Assembly (NCBI GenBank): GCA_027257055.1
Contig: JAPVLO010000322.1
Span: forward strand, 1,798,001-1,862,000
Source of the DNA: Cephalopachus bancanus
Lineage: Eukaryota; Chordata; Mammalia; Primates; Tarsiidae
Direction: 5' to 3'
DNA length: 64,000 nt
Shown here: one piece after another, positions 10,545-55,785 of the stretch
Layout of the letters: the number at the start of each line of letters is the position of its first letter
Numbering within the stretch: position 1 is the first letter of the stretch
Notes under the pieces: model-generated
The model's database searches: none
What the model was told of the DNA's origin: nothing
What the model saw: the letters and a program-made list of their open reading frames with translations, nothing else
Program-made: the position numbers and the translations under genes

Positions 10545-11860
10545 TTTAAACAGTTTTATTGAGGTATACTTTTTTTGTTGTTTTTTTTTTTTTGAGAAAG
10601 CAGGATTTATTGAGAGGACAGAAAAGCTCCCACAGTGAGAGGGGACCTGATGGGGTTGCCCAAGGTATAATTTTTATGCTACAGAATTCACCTATTTTAA
10701 GTGTATGATTAAATTAATTTTAGTGAATTTAATAGAGTTGTGTAACAATCGCCACAATTCAATTTTATAATATTTCTATCATCCAAAAAGAATTCCTGGT
10801 GTCATTTGTAGTCACTTCCAATCTTACCTCCAGTCACAAGCCACCACTCAAAACTCTGTCTCCATAGATTTGCCTTTCTGGACATTTCATCTGCACATAA
10901 CATGGTCTTTTTTCTTTCTGACTTCTTACACTTAGCACACTTTCATGGTTCATCGTTGTAGTATTCCTTTATTGCTGAATATATAAAATTTGGTTATTCA
11001 TTCACCAGTTAATGAACTCTTGGGATGCATCCAGTTTTTTTATGAAGAATGCCGCTGGCGGGGTGAAGTGGCTCAAGCGTGTAATCCTAGCACTTTGTGA
11101 GGCCTAGGCAAGAGGACTGCCTAAGCCCTCGAGTTCAGGACCAGTCTGGGCAACTTGGCGAGAACTTGTCTCTGCAATAAATTTTTTTTTTTTTCTTTTT
11201 GAGTTGGAATCTCACTCTGTCACTCAGACTGGAGTGCAGTGGCTGTTCCCGGCCACCGCAGCCTCGACCTGCTGGGCTCCGGCGATCCTTCCGCCTCAGC
11301 CTTCCAAGTAGCCGGAACTCAGGCGCGCGCTACCACGCCCGGCTAGTTGTTGATTTATTGTAGAGATGAGGTCTCACCAAGTTGCCTGGGCGGGTCTCGA
11401 ACCCACGGGCTCAGGCAATCCACTCACCTTGGCCTCCCAAAGCGCGGGATTACAGGCTGAGCCACCAAGCCCGGCTTACAATAAATAATTTTTAAAAATT
11501 AGCCGGGCGTGGTACCAAACGCTTGTAGTTCCAGCTATTTGGAAGGCTGAGGCGGAAGGATCGTCCGAGCCTAACAGTGCAACGGAGGCAGTGTGCCACT
11601 GACAGAGTGAAACTCCAACTCCCCCCCCACAAAAAATAAGAATGCCGCTATGAACATATGAACGTGTGTACATATACACTTTCTTCATTTTTTTTAAGGC
11701 TGTATAGCGCTTCATTGCTTGGATGTACCGTATTTTATTTAATAAATACTCTGCCATAGACAACGTGTGTACATATACACTTTATATTTTTTCAAGGAAG
11801 TATAAGACTTCATTGCCTGGATGTACGCTGCCGATAGACAATTAGATTGTTTCCACATGT
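10545..11860 (-). mobile_element. L1M 3' fragment, split by insertions
   Basis: Reverse-strand old L1. TTTTATTGAGGTATA at about 10552, CACCTATTTTAAGTGTATG, TTTGCCTTTCTGGACATTTC and GAATGCCGCTATGAACAT are all familiar antisense L1M 3' end phrases. An insert at about 10575-10667 and an Alu complex at 11053-11637 interrupt it. The Alu complex is flanked by duplicated AAGAATGCCGCT (near 11045 and 11638). Confidence 0.8.
11053..11637. mobile_element. Sense Alu split by an antisense Alu
   Basis: The outer sense Alu covers about 11053-11180 and 11476-11637. The inner antisense Alu at about 11183-11475 sits exactly in the outer element's central linker (CAATAAATTTTT). The outer copy has target duplication AAGAATGCCGCT in the L1. 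Confidence 0.85.
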
Positions 11861-12220
11861 TAATTTCTTTAACAACAAAAAACCCACTATCGTCTCCATT
11901 TTACTGACAAACACGCTGAAGTCTGAGAAGAGGAAAACGTTGTAATAGGTCACACTGAAAATTACAGACTCAAGTACTGGTTCCCAACTCATCCGTACTC
12001 TTCAACTGTCCTGAGGTCCACAGTGTCCCTGCTCGCCCAGCCGACCCCACCAAGCCCCAGGAGCCGGACGCTTAACCTCAAGTTCCTGGGTTTTTCTGTG
12101 TCCGCAGGGCAATCTGCAAACCGCACCGCGTCGCTTCACCATATCCCCGACAGCAGGGGGCAGTGTTGCCACCTCGATCGCCAAGACTATTTCTTGTGGT
12201 GCTCATTTTTCCTCGTGTCC

Positions 12221-12356
12221 CGGAGGCACTTCCGGCATCGCGGAACTTTGGTGCGGACGGATGCGTAGCGTGGGGACGCAGGCACGCAAGGCGGCAGGAG
12301 TTGCTTCCGGCCGTGTCGCTGGTCTGAATCGGAGTGCTTCGGCGAAGGGAAGGAAG
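12221..12356 (+). promoter_or_regulatory. SF3A3: SF3A3 promoter and 5' UTR
   Basis: CpG-rich and TATA-less, with two ETS-type sites: ACTTCCGGC (12228-12236) and GCTTCCGG (12303-12310). This is typical of housekeeping splicing-factor genes. The transcription start is probably close to the first ETS site. An upstream ATG at 12261 is in frame with the main start. Confidence 0.75.
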
Positions 12357-45854
<33,498 letters not shown>

Positions 45855-46060
45855 TGTCCAGGGATGTAGCTCAGCTTTTGGGCTTGCCCAGGCTTTCCTG
45901 AGATCTGCTTTTTGTATCTCTCCCAACCAAATGCTTTTAAAGACGCTTGCTACATAGTCTCATGGTCTAGCATGTATCTTGTAGAAACAAGGCATGCTGG
46001 CAGATTGCAGGGTTGAGATGCATTTTATCTTGTTTTATATTAAAAATGATTCTGCCAGAA

Positions 46061-46066
46061 AATAAA
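46061..46066 (+). terminator. SF3A3: SF3A3 poly(A) signal AATAAA
   Basis: Canonical hexamer 207 bases after the stop. TGTCTTGTTCTGAAG follows as a U/GU-rich downstream element. Confidence 0.88.
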
Positions 46067-46135
46067 ACCAGACCTTGTTCTGAATGTGTCTTGTTCTGAA
46101 GCCCAGGGTCATGGACCAACTCAGTCTTTCAGGTC

Positions 46136-47640
46136 TTTTGTTTTTGCTTTGAAAGTCTTTCATAATTGAGTTTATTGGTTGTGTGGAGGATCAGTACACA
46201 GATACACAGACATTTCAATTTGTACACAGTTTTTTTTTTTTTTTTTGGTTTTTTTGAGTTGGAGTCTCACTCTGTCACCCAGACTGGAGTGCAGTGGCTG
46301 CTCCTGGCCCCCGCAGCCTCGGCCTGCTGGGCTCTGGTGATCCTTCCGCCTCAGCCTTCCGAGTAGCCGGAATTACAGTCATGCGCTACCATGCCCAGCT
46401 GATTTTTTTATTTATTGTAGAGATGAGGTGTCGCTGCCCAGGCGGGTCTCGAACCCGTGGGCTCAGGCAATCCACTCACCTCAGCTTCCCAAAGGCGCGG
46501 GATGACAGGCTGAGCCACCGAGCCCGGCTGTACACAGTTCTTAACACATGTGCCGAAAATCGAAAAAGCCATGTATTATTATTTTAAAAAAATTATTCCA
46601 GTGGCTTAAAATTCGGAGGCAAATTTTCCTTAAAAGGTTGTCAAGTATCAGTATCTTCAAATGTTGATAAGCTGTTATATACATCCCACCAATTCACGAT
46701 TTATCATGTACACAACATACTCAATTTTTCAATCTTTCGCAACACATTAACAAAGTTATTAGGAAAACAGGACTACCACGACCAAAGATGTTACAGAGTG
46801 CACACAATTCTGACAGGGAGAGCCATGGTCAAGGAGTGGTTTTCTTTAGGAAACAATTCTACTAAAAAACAACATGGGGAGCCGGGCTCGGTGGCTCAGC
46901 CTGTAATCCCGCGCCTTTGGGAGGCTGAGGTGAGTGGATTGCCTGAGCCCGCGGGTTCGAGACCCGCCTGGGCAGTGAGACCTCATCTCTACAAAAAAAA
47001 AAAGCTGGGTGTGGTAGCACGCGCCTGTAATTCCGGCTACTCGGAAGGCTGAGGCGGAAGGATTGCCAGAGCCCAGCAGGTCGAGGCTGCGGTGGCTGGG
47101 AGCGGCCACTGCACTCCAGTCTGGGCAACAGAGTGAGACTCCAACTCAAAAAAAAAATTAGTAAAAATGTTTCTAGAGCTACTAAACAACTTGCGTTTAC
47201 AAAATAGTTGATATAATATTCCTCTGTATTGTACAAGGAAGGGAGACAGGGACCACTGATAAAACATGAGATGTGATATTATTCAGACTTGGCTTCTTTC
47301 TTTTCTACTTCATCAGAGGCTGGATTCTCCTTGGTTTTAGTTTTTGTTCTCTGCTGGTAACTCAACTTTAGTTTCTTGGTTAGCCACTTCAGCCTGCTTT
47401 CCCTTTGCTCCCCTTTTCCCTTTTGCCTGCACTTTTTGGTCTGAAGATTTATCCTTCCGCCCGCCTTTTTTGGCTTCGCTTCCACTTTTGCAGGAGCAGG
47501 TTTAACCAACAACCGCGCCAATCTCTTGGGCTCCCCCTTTGCCGCCCCCTTGGCTGAGCTGACCTTCCTCTTGGGCATCTCAGCAGCAGGCAGGGCCAGT
47601 GTTGGGTACCTGTAGGCAGTGGCCCGCTGAGAGCCTTTGT
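46136..47640 (-). pseudogene. HMGN1P: HMGN1 processed pseudogene with two Alu insertions
   Basis: Intronless retrocopy of HMGN1, a nucleosome-binding nuclear protein. The minus-strand frame 47578-47279 begins MPKRKVSSAKGAAKGEPKRL and ends ENPASDEVEKKEAKSE, the HMGN1 termini. The middle is scrambled by substitutions and indels relative to HMGN1, and the nucleosome-binding RRSARLSA core is altered to RLARLLV. The long HMGN1 3' UTR continues to an AATAAA (reverse, about 46170) and a decayed A-rich tail (46136-46145). Young Alus split it: antisense at about 46230-46530 (duplication TGTACACAGTT) and sense at about 46878-47155. The open frame is a remnant; the broken domain makes function unlikely. 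Confidence 0.9.
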
Positions 47641-47699
47641 GAAGCTGGGCTGCCTGGCCACTCCCACTCCTCCCGCCCAGTCCTTCACGTCTTAATGCT

Positions 47700-48286
47700 T
47701 CCCTACTTCTTTCTCACCAATTTTAGTAGCAGCTGAGATTTAATGAGCACCTGTCATGCTATGCATGTTAGGTAAGTCTGACCTGTCCTCTTTTCCCACC
47801 CCTCATTGCTGCCACTTCCTAAGATGAGCCCTGGTCTTAGCTGAGTCAACCATTGATGCAAATATTGGAGAAAGATAGGGAGGGTGAGCCAGGGCCGCTC
47901 CTAAGTACTGAGTGTGGCACCAAGGTTTGGAGTTGGGTTATTTTGGAATGGGCCTGCAGCCCTGCCTCTTCCCCAGGCCTCAGAAGCCCAGCACAAAATG
48001 GAACTAGGAATAGCAGTGTCTTTATCCATTTGTTATTTTAGAATGCGTCTTTGGTAAACCTATCTGCCTGTTTCTTCTACAAGATCTCTATCTGACTGTG
48101 TAAGTGGCTAATGTTTGTGTTCTCAAAGCCCAGATAGCTAAGATCTTGAGTGGAGGTGAGCAGCTACACCAGGATCTGAATCTGGTCTCCCAAATGGAAA
48201 GAATTAGAGGAGCCAAGAAGGCACTGGTGTGCCTGTAAGCACAGTCATCTGAAGGCCAGGGCCCCCTCTGCCCCTCAGCACTTCAG
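47700..48286. other. Intergenic, no gene seen
   Basis: Unique-looking sequence downstream of the HMGN1 retrocopy. No exon, RNA or clear repeat. Confidence 0.45.
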
Positions 48287-48705
48287 TTTTGTTTTGTTTT
48301 GAGTTGGAGTCTCACTGTGTCACCCAGGCTGGAGGGCAGTGGCACGCTCCTGGCCACTGCAGCCTCGACCTGCTGGACTCCTGCGATCCTTCCGCCTCTG
48401 CCTTCCAAGTAGCCGGAACTACAGGTGCGTGGTTTATGCCTATAATTCCAGCACTTTGGGACGCAGAGGCAAGAGAGTTGCCTGAACCCCACGGGTTTAA
48501 GACCAGCCTGGGCAACATGATGCCTCTACAATAAATCAATAAATTAGCTGGGTATGGTGGTGTGTGCTTGTAGTTTCAGCTACTTGGAAGGCCTAGAGGA
48601 AGGATCCTCTGAGCCCCAGCAGGTCTAGACTGTGGTGGCCATGAGCATGCCACTGCACTCCAGCCTGGGCAACAGAGTGAGACTCCAACTCAAAAAAAAA
48701 AAAAA
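48287..48705. mobile_element. Antisense Alu right monomer fused to a sense Alu
   Basis: Antisense half about 48290-48427 runs straight into a sense Alu lacking its first bases (about 48428-48705, TGGTTTATGCCTATAATTCC onward, A18 tail). Another inverted fusion. Confidence 0.82.
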
Positions 48706-49850
48706 AAAAATCCCAACTCCAGAACGGGTCAACCGCCTCAGTTCACCTCTTGCCTTAGTCATCCCTACAGCAGTGAGGTTCCACCACTTCCACCCCTCTG
48801 GCACTTCATTTTGGGTTGGTGTTTTCTTTTCTGGTTCATCCCATCCCTCGGGCAACTCCTCACATGTCCACTTGTGCCCTCACTCCTTTAGTTGCTTAAA
48901 ACACTGGGTTGACAGGCTTTCCGGGGCCTGCGCTTCTGAAGCAGAGCGAGTAGATAATTAAACTTAATTGAACCAACTAAGAAACACTGATTACTGGAAA
49001 TTGGCCCAAGGTGCAAGGAAACATTGCTATTTGGGAAGATTGAAAACCTTGGAAATGGGATGTCGGAAGAAGACATTCGTCCAGCTACTGTTGGAACAGT
49101 AGCCACATTGGGGCTACCAAAGAATATACCTGCTGCTTTCCAGGTGTCACATTTCTCAAGAGGCCACACTCCTCTTGAGGAGTGGGGACCTGGGACTCCA
49201 GAGTTAATGGGCTGTCCCTCTACAGAGCAGTGGAGAAGTGGGACCAGGTCCTGAGAAGTCTTGCAATCACCCTTGCCCAGATAACTGCAGTCATCCTGTG
49301 AACTATGTGCTAGAACCTGGGGCTTACCTGTTGCAGCAGAGGCTTGCTCATTTGTTACATTTGTTCATTCAAATTTTTTCTGTGCCTTCAATGTGCCAGG
49401 CACAGTTAGATTTACAAACCTTGGAAATTCAGTGGAGGTGAGACGGAGCAGAAGCCAGAGGTGAGGTTCAGCAACAGCCTCGTGGGCAGGTGGGAAGAGC
49501 CATATGTCCAACTCCGCCTGGCACCAAGGGGCACAGAGCTACTGCCTCAGGTGCAGCAAACACAGAAGTGCCTCTCGGAGGTGATACCTTGAAGTCTGGA
49601 CTGCTATATATCTGCTATAGGAAGAGCAGGATTTCAGTTGAGCCCCCTCACCAGAATTGGGAAGGAGGAGAGGGTTACCCTTTTTGGTCTAGGTCAGTTG
49701 CTTTGATTTGACTTTAGAAACAGAGTCTTGCTGTGTCACCCAGGCTTGAGTGCAGGGGCACAATCATAGTCCACTGTGGCCTTGAACTCCTGGGCTCAAA
49801 CATAGATCAGTAATTCTCAGTCTTTTTCGGATCATAGATTCCTTTATTTT
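48706..49850. other. Intergenic, old fragments only
   Basis: A worn Alu monomer remnant lies at about 49720-49800 and an L2/MIR-like piece at about 49340-49440 (CAATGTGCCAGGCACAG). No gene recognised. Confidence 0.45.
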
Positions 49851-50385
49851 ATTTTATTTTATTTTTGAGTTGGAGTCTCACTGTCACCCAGACTGGAGTG
49901 CAGTGGCCGCTCCCGGCCACCACAGCCTCGACCTTCTGGGCTCCGGCGATCCTTCCACCTCAGCCTTCCGAGTAGTTGAAACTACAGGTGCGCGCTACCA
50001 CGCCCGGCTAATTTTTGATTTATTGTAGAGATGAGGTCTCGCCAAGTTGCCCAAGCGGGTCACAAACATGGATTCCTTTAGAAATAACAAAGATAGCCGG
50101 GCTCGGTGGCTCAGCCTGGAATCCCTCGCCTTTGGGAGGCTGAGGTGAGTGGATTGCCTGAGCCCCCGGGGTTTGAGACCCCCCCGGGGAGGAGACCTCA
50201 TCTCTGCAATAAATCAAAAAAACAGCTGGGCTGGTAGCGCATGCCTGTAATTCCGGCTACTCGGAAGGTGAAGCTAAGGATCGCCGGAGTCCAGCAGTTC
50301 GAGGCTGCGGTGGCCGGGAGCGGCCACTGCACTCCAGTCTGGGCGACAGAGTGAGACTCCAACTCAAAAAAAAAAAAAAAAAAAA
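49851..50385. mobile_element. Antisense Alu then sense Alu
   Basis: Antisense about 49851-50063, cut at CCCAAGCGGGTC, flanked by GATTCCTTTA. Sense young copy about 50094-50385, flanked by AAATAACAAAGATA, with several single-base losses. Confidence 0.88.
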
Positions 50386-51110
50386 ATAACAAAGATAATT
50401 GTGGACTTTCTCCCTAGGAAAATGTATGTGCATATACATTTTTGCACACAATTTCAGGGGTTCATGAATTCCCAGAAGTCCATCCTGGGTTCCTGAGTCT
50501 TAGAAGAATGTCTCCTTTACACATGGAGTCAACCTTTGCCAGGACACTCTCTGCTGAGGACAGTTAGTTCAGCAAGCTCTTTACAGAGGAAAGCTGCAGG
50601 AAGCGTTTAGGGAGGTTTTCCCAGATTGGCAGTGCTGAACTCAGAGGCTGATCCTGGGATGAGCCTTCCCAGGAGCAGAAGTCTCCTCACTCCCTGCCTC
50701 TCAGAGGAAAGCAACTAAATCTGTCTGAACTCAACCAAGTATTCCCTTCCTCTCCCTTTTCTTTTCACTCCCCTTCTGGGGTCAACTTGTGCTAGAAGGC
50801 TCTGCGAAGGGAGCACCCTAAGGTAACCAGTGTGATGGGGAGGTGAGGGACAGAAAAAGTTCTGAGCTTTTTCTCCTATTCCATTCTATTTTTAGTCCTT
50901 GGGATGATAGCTGCCTCTCCCTTCTTCCTTCAGTTCCTATCATCAGCCTTACCTCAAATTTCTCATGGTGGGAACGAGACTGTGACCCCTTCCACCATCA
51001 TCCAGAAGAGTCCTTCCATTTCAAATGGGCTCTGGGAGGGCTATGGTCTCCTCTCCCTCTGATCTCTTCTGAGATCCCTCTCTGCCAGACAAATAAGGCA
51101 ACTCCCATTG
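50386..51110. other. Intergenic, no gene seen
   Basis: Unique sequence without splice-consistent exons or recognisable repeats. Confidence 0.45.
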
Positions 51111-51139
51111 GGATAATGGAATGGAGGTCTTTCCATCTG

Positions 51140-51550
51140 CCCAAGCTATAGCCTCGAACTCCTGCTCAAGCAATCCTCCCACCTCAGCCTCCCAAGTCAT
51201 TGGGATTGCAGGCATGAGCCTCCGCACCTGGCAAAGGAACTGTTTCTTTCTTTCTTTTTTTTTTTTTTTGAATTGGAGTCTCACTCTGTCGCCCAGACTG
51301 GAGTGCAGTAGCACACTTCCGGTCACCGCAGCCTCAACCTGCTGGGCTCCGGCGATCCTTCCACCTCAGCCTTCCAAGTAGCTGAAACTACAGGCGTGCG
51401 CTACCACACCCAGCTAATTTTTTATTTATTGTAGAGATGAGGTTTCAACAAGTTGCCCAGGCGGGTTGCGAACTCACGGGCTCGGGCAATCTGCTCATCT
51501 CAGCCTCCCAAAGGCGCGGGATTACAGGTTGAGCCACTGAGCCCGACTGG
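51140..51550 (-). mobile_element. Alu remnant and full antisense Alu
   Basis: An old left-monomer piece (about 51145-51232) is followed by a full copy (about 51258-51548) flanked by GGAACTGTTTCTT. Confidence 0.88.
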
Positions 51551-52620
51551 AACTGTTTCTTAAGTATAGTGTTGCGGGGGGAGAAAACAAGAGAGAAGCT
51601 GACACCACCAGAAGGGCCCAGCCCAGAGGGTGTCCTCACTGCAAGATCTTCTCTGGATCATATCACCCTAGAGCTGTCACCTGAGAGATAGATCTGGGTG
51701 CCGATGGAGGACTATAGCCATAAGGGCAGAGAAACAAGATGCCCTGTTAGCCCTGGTTGCAGTGGGGACTGGGTTGTGCTCTGCCTCCCAGGGTTGGGTG
51801 GGAAGGTAGGAATAATGCCCTACTCTCATCTCCCGCAGTTTTCTACTTTGCATGGAAAAACTTAAACTCAGTCCTAGCAGAGTCTTCCAGGCCAGATCCC
51901 TCAGTGCTGGGGGAGGCAGATGCTGGGATTCAGGATCAAGTCTCTACCTCTTGCTCTTGGCTCAGCTCTCTCAGGAAGCTGAGAAGCTTTGAACAAGGAG
52001 AGGCCTGACTTAAGACCCTCTCTGTGATGCAGGGTTTTCCCACCCTGGGTTCCAAGGAACCTTCTGACATTGGCAAATGAGGCGCCGGATATCTATTTCC
52101 TGTCACTGCACTTGCTCCAGTTCTGCCTCCCTTCGGGGCTGGGATGCTGTTGTTGCCACGTCAATGACATTCACTCTCAGCAGGATTGTTACTGGGATGC
52201 AGGCTCCTTTGGGTCTACCTAGATGTCTCTAACAGTATGACTTATGGGAAGCAAAAGTCGTGTGCCTGGGACTCATTCTCTACAGGTTGACCTCCCTGCT
52301 CCCCAGCCTCGGTTTATTAATCTTCATAGTACAACAATAGAAATCTTATTTGCAGCCCTCCCCTGGGAGGCCCAGGACTGGTGATCCTTCATTCAGCAGC
52401 TCCTGCAGCACCTCACCTGAAGATGTCGGTAGCCATAGGGCTGCTTTGCTCAGAGGTAGCTGTCCTCCGCCATGAGACCCTACCTTTCCTGCACCCTTGT
52501 GACCAATTCTTACCCATGACTATTGCTGAACCCTGGAACTGCCCTTACTTTCCCCTGACCTCATGACCTCCTCTACTTAACCACTGCATGACCTTGACCT
52601 GTGACCTCTGAGCTGCTTTC
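51551..52620. other. Intergenic, possible 5' flank of the cysteine-rich relic
   Basis: No exon I can support. The run AACCACTGCATGACCTTGACC just before 52623 offers no in-frame ATG for the signal-peptide-like exon. Confidence 0.4.
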
Positions 52621-52622
52621 TC

Positions 52623-55476
52623 CCTGAAGCAGCTCCCACTCTCCTTTTCCTCCTACCAGTCCTGCTGCTCTTACTGGTAACCCAGAACCTGGCAAGTCAG
52701 ATAACCCTGCTCCTGTCCAGGTAAGCAGCATGAGGGAGGGGAGAGCCTTCCTAATGCCATGGGCACAGGACCACAGTGCCCAAAACCACCCAAAGATATG
52801 CCACAACTTCCACTGCCATGGAGAGATGTGCTACCAGGAAGCAGTTCTCCAACCAGATGGCAGAGTGCCGATCTGGGGAGCATCACTGTGAGGTGCGGGG
52901 TGGGGGCTATGATGGGATCCCCGACAGAGTGCTTCTTGGAGGTGAAGGGACTAGAGGGGGCCACTGGGAGGGGGACTGATGTTCAGATACAGTAAGTTGC
53001 TGGGAAAAGAGACTGAAGCAGGAGGGAGAGAGTCAGCATTTGGGATGCTGGGAGAAGTGCAGATGTGGCCCAGGCCTGGATATCCCTCCATCCTCCTGAG
53101 CCTGTCTGCTCTCTCTATGCAGCTGATTCAACTCAATGCTTCCCACTACATGGCCCAGTGCAGCCTCAGTTGCAAGGGGGGAAATGAAACCCATCCTGGC
53201 CCTTGCCTGCTGTCCAACAACTCGGCACCTAGCCCCAGCTCCTGCAGGCTGCAGTGCTGCAGTGGAGGGACACTGCCTGGCACTCAGTGAGTCAGCAGCA
53301 GGTGAGGCAACCCCACCCTTGATGCTTAGCCCTGCCCCAACAACCTGCAGCTTTGAACCCACCACCCCAACTCTGACTTCCAATCCTACTGACCCATAAG
53401 CTCAGAACCCTCCTGCCCGTTAACCCCCCAACTCTGAACCTCACCTCTGAAAGGCCCTCAAATCTCAGCTTGATTTTCACTAGTCCCCCAACCTCTATGT
53501 ACATTCCTAGCCTTGTCTGACCCCCTACTTTTGAGGTTTTTCCTCCTCATTGACTCCCCAAGTCTGAGCTTTCTACCTTCAGTGCCCTAGCCACCCCAGG
53601 TTCCTCCTCCAAAAATGCTTACCTTTTCCCAGCCCATCCAGGGCTCCTCACCCTCCCGGGCTCCAAGGAGGCCTGGAGTAAGCAACTGAGGTTGGCCAGG
53701 GTGGCAACAGGAGGATGTGTGAGGGAGTGAGCTGCCTCCCAACTAGATGTGCTCCCTCGGGGCAGAGTGGAGGTTGGGGATTTGCCCAGGTGTCACAGTA
53801 CTTCCCAGGCAGCCCTGCTCTGTTCCCAGATCTAGGCCATCTGATTGTTCCAGAGGACAAGTTGCTGTCCATTCCATCCCAGATGACCACCACCTTGACA
53901 GACCCCGAGAGAAAGGTGAGTGTCTCATTCCCATCTGCCTACTCTGGGAAGTGGAGTCCAGAATGGACAGCGTGTGGTGGGCTGGGACCAGTGGCAGGGG
54001 CACGATGGGCTCTAGCCTGGTTTCTGTCCGGCATTCACCCCCTGTTCAGTCTGCACAGAGCACCCCACTCCTCAAAACTCCTCCTGCTTTTTCTTCCAGG
54101 AGAAAATCTGTGGCACCTTCTCCTGCCAAAGTGGTGACTGCTTCAAAGGGCAGGAAGCTGTGGCCCTGTGCCCTGAGGGCTTGTACTTCTGTGAGGTGAG
54201 CCCTGGGGTACTCCCAGGATTGGGGTGCTATCCGCCCTCAGAGCTGCAGGCCTTTTCCCTCCCACCTGGAAGGGGTAACCCAGCCGGTATTTCTGGCTGG
54301 AGCTAGACATGCTGAGAACCAGGTTCCCTGGGGTCTGGCAAACTTGACCCCCTCGGCTCTGCATGATACCAAAAGCCAGGCAGCAGTTGGAGTCTTCCAT
54401 ACCTCCAACGACATGCTCCCTTGTTTCTGACCATTCGCTAGGGACTGACTGACCATGGGGAGTGAGCTAGGGGCCCAAGGAGGTTCCGCTCCACTCACAA
54501 CCCACTGAACAGTTTCTGCCTCTGTGAGTGGAGGAGTGGGGCAAGGGGAAGATGAATGGTCCCTTCTCTTTTTGTAGCTGAAATGGTCCAGCTAAGCCTA
54601 TAATGTGGGCTGCAGTCAGGTCTGTGAGGCAGGGATCCCCAGGTGTCACTGGGCTGTGACTTAGCCCTGTGCTGTCAAGCCTTGACCTCAGGCAGCTGCC
54701 TTCAGCTGGATGGGAACCTTCACTTTAGCCAGGTGGCCCCAGGGGCTGCCAGGAGTCCCTGCACTGTGCTCTCACTGCGGGCCAAGCTGCTGCTCCTCCA
54801 CTCTGCCCTGCTCCCCTAGCTGGGCCCAGCAGAATCAGGGAGCAAAGGCCAAGAAGATCCTGTAGGCCCTGCAAGCCTCCAGACCCACCCCCAGCTCTGA
54901 CACCTGTAATTGTATCTTTTTTTTTTTTTTTTGAGTTGGAGTCTCACTCTGTCGCCCAGACTGGAGTGCAGTGGCCGCTCCTGGCCACCGAAGCCTTGAC
55001 TTGCTGGGCTCCGGCGATCCTTCCGCCTCAGTCTTCCAAGTAGCTGGAACTACAGGCGTGCACTACCACACCCAGCTAATTTTTTGATTTATTGTAGAGA
55101 TGAGGTCTCGTCAAGTTGCCCAGGGCGGGTCTCGAACCCGCGGGCTCAGGCAATCCACTCACCTCAGCCTCCCAAAGGCGCAGGATTACAGGCTGAGCCA
55201 CCGAGCCCGGCTTGTAATTGTATCTTTAGTAAAAGGGACTTGTCCAGTCTACAGCTCTGGGTTCGAGTCTCCTCACTTCTCCCCTCCCAGGACAAAGAGA
55301 AGACAGAGTATGTCTGGAAAAACAAAACCTCCTGCCTGATCCCCAAACCAGTGGGAGGATCCCCAAATCCTGCAGGGACAGTTTCTTCATCTGTAAAGAG
55401 CATCCAGCCCCAGCCTCTTTCCTATACCCTCCTCCTCAGGCTTTGGAGTTGGGGTTCTCCTGCTTTCCTGCAGTGA
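52623..55476 (+). pseudogene. Unrecognised spliced gene relic, cysteine-rich secreted or surface type
   Basis: Six exon-like blocks with good splice sites: about 52623-52720, 52769-52892, 53123-53301, 53830-53915, 54100-54195 and 55291-55476. A poly(A) signal follows. Block 1 encodes a signal-like core (LLFLLPVLLLLLVTQNLASQ). Block 2, in one frame, reads ICHNFHCHGEMCY, matching block 5 ICGTFSCQSGDCF with the same C-x4-C-x4-C spacing, so two related domains seem present. Blocks 4-6 join cleanly in phase and end in a fairly hydrophobic tail, perhaps a GPI signal. Against function: no in-frame ATG is visible in block 1, frames must shift near 52843 and near 53268 to keep the domain pattern, and the unshifted frame hits TGA at 53288. 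Probably a recent unitary pseudogene. A live gene with sequencing errors is the alternative. Confidence 0.6.
54920..55213 (-). mobile_element. Alu, antisense, in the last intron of the relic
   Basis: Flanked by the perfect duplication TGTAATTGTATCTTT. It carries AAAGGCGCAGG but keeps CAAGTT, an intermediate subfamily form. Confidence 0.94.
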
Positions 55477-55554
55477 CCTCCACTCCTTAATCTCTAAGGG
55501 TCTGAGTCATTCCCCTTTATCCTTAGCCTCCATGTGACTTTGAAACTGAATTTA

Positions 55555-55560
55555 AATAAA
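55555..55560 (+). terminator. Poly(A) signal of the cysteine-rich relic
   Basis: AATAAA 79 bases after the stop at 55474-55476, followed by TTCTTGTGCTGTGGATGTTT, a GU-rich element. An intact signal in this position supports the relic having been a real transcription unit. Confidence 0.65.
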
Positions 55561-55785
55561 CATGAGCTCTTCTTGTGCTGTGGATGTTTCCAGGAAAAGG
55601 AGAAGACTGGGGAAAGGTGCTTTCTGTTTCTGGAAGGGTCTGACAAAGTTGAACTGATCAGCTGCTTTGCTTAGGGAAAGATGAGGGAGAATGGGCAGAA
55701 GTCACAGAGACACCCTTTCCCAGCACCAGCCTGTTTCTTCAGTTTGGGTCAAAGCTTGAGAGAAGGTGTATTTAAAATAATTCAT

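Noticed and set aside
54920..55213. Possible exonised Alu in the cysteine-rich relic
   Set aside because: It is flanked by a perfect target duplication inside the intron, and the next exon joins in phase without it.
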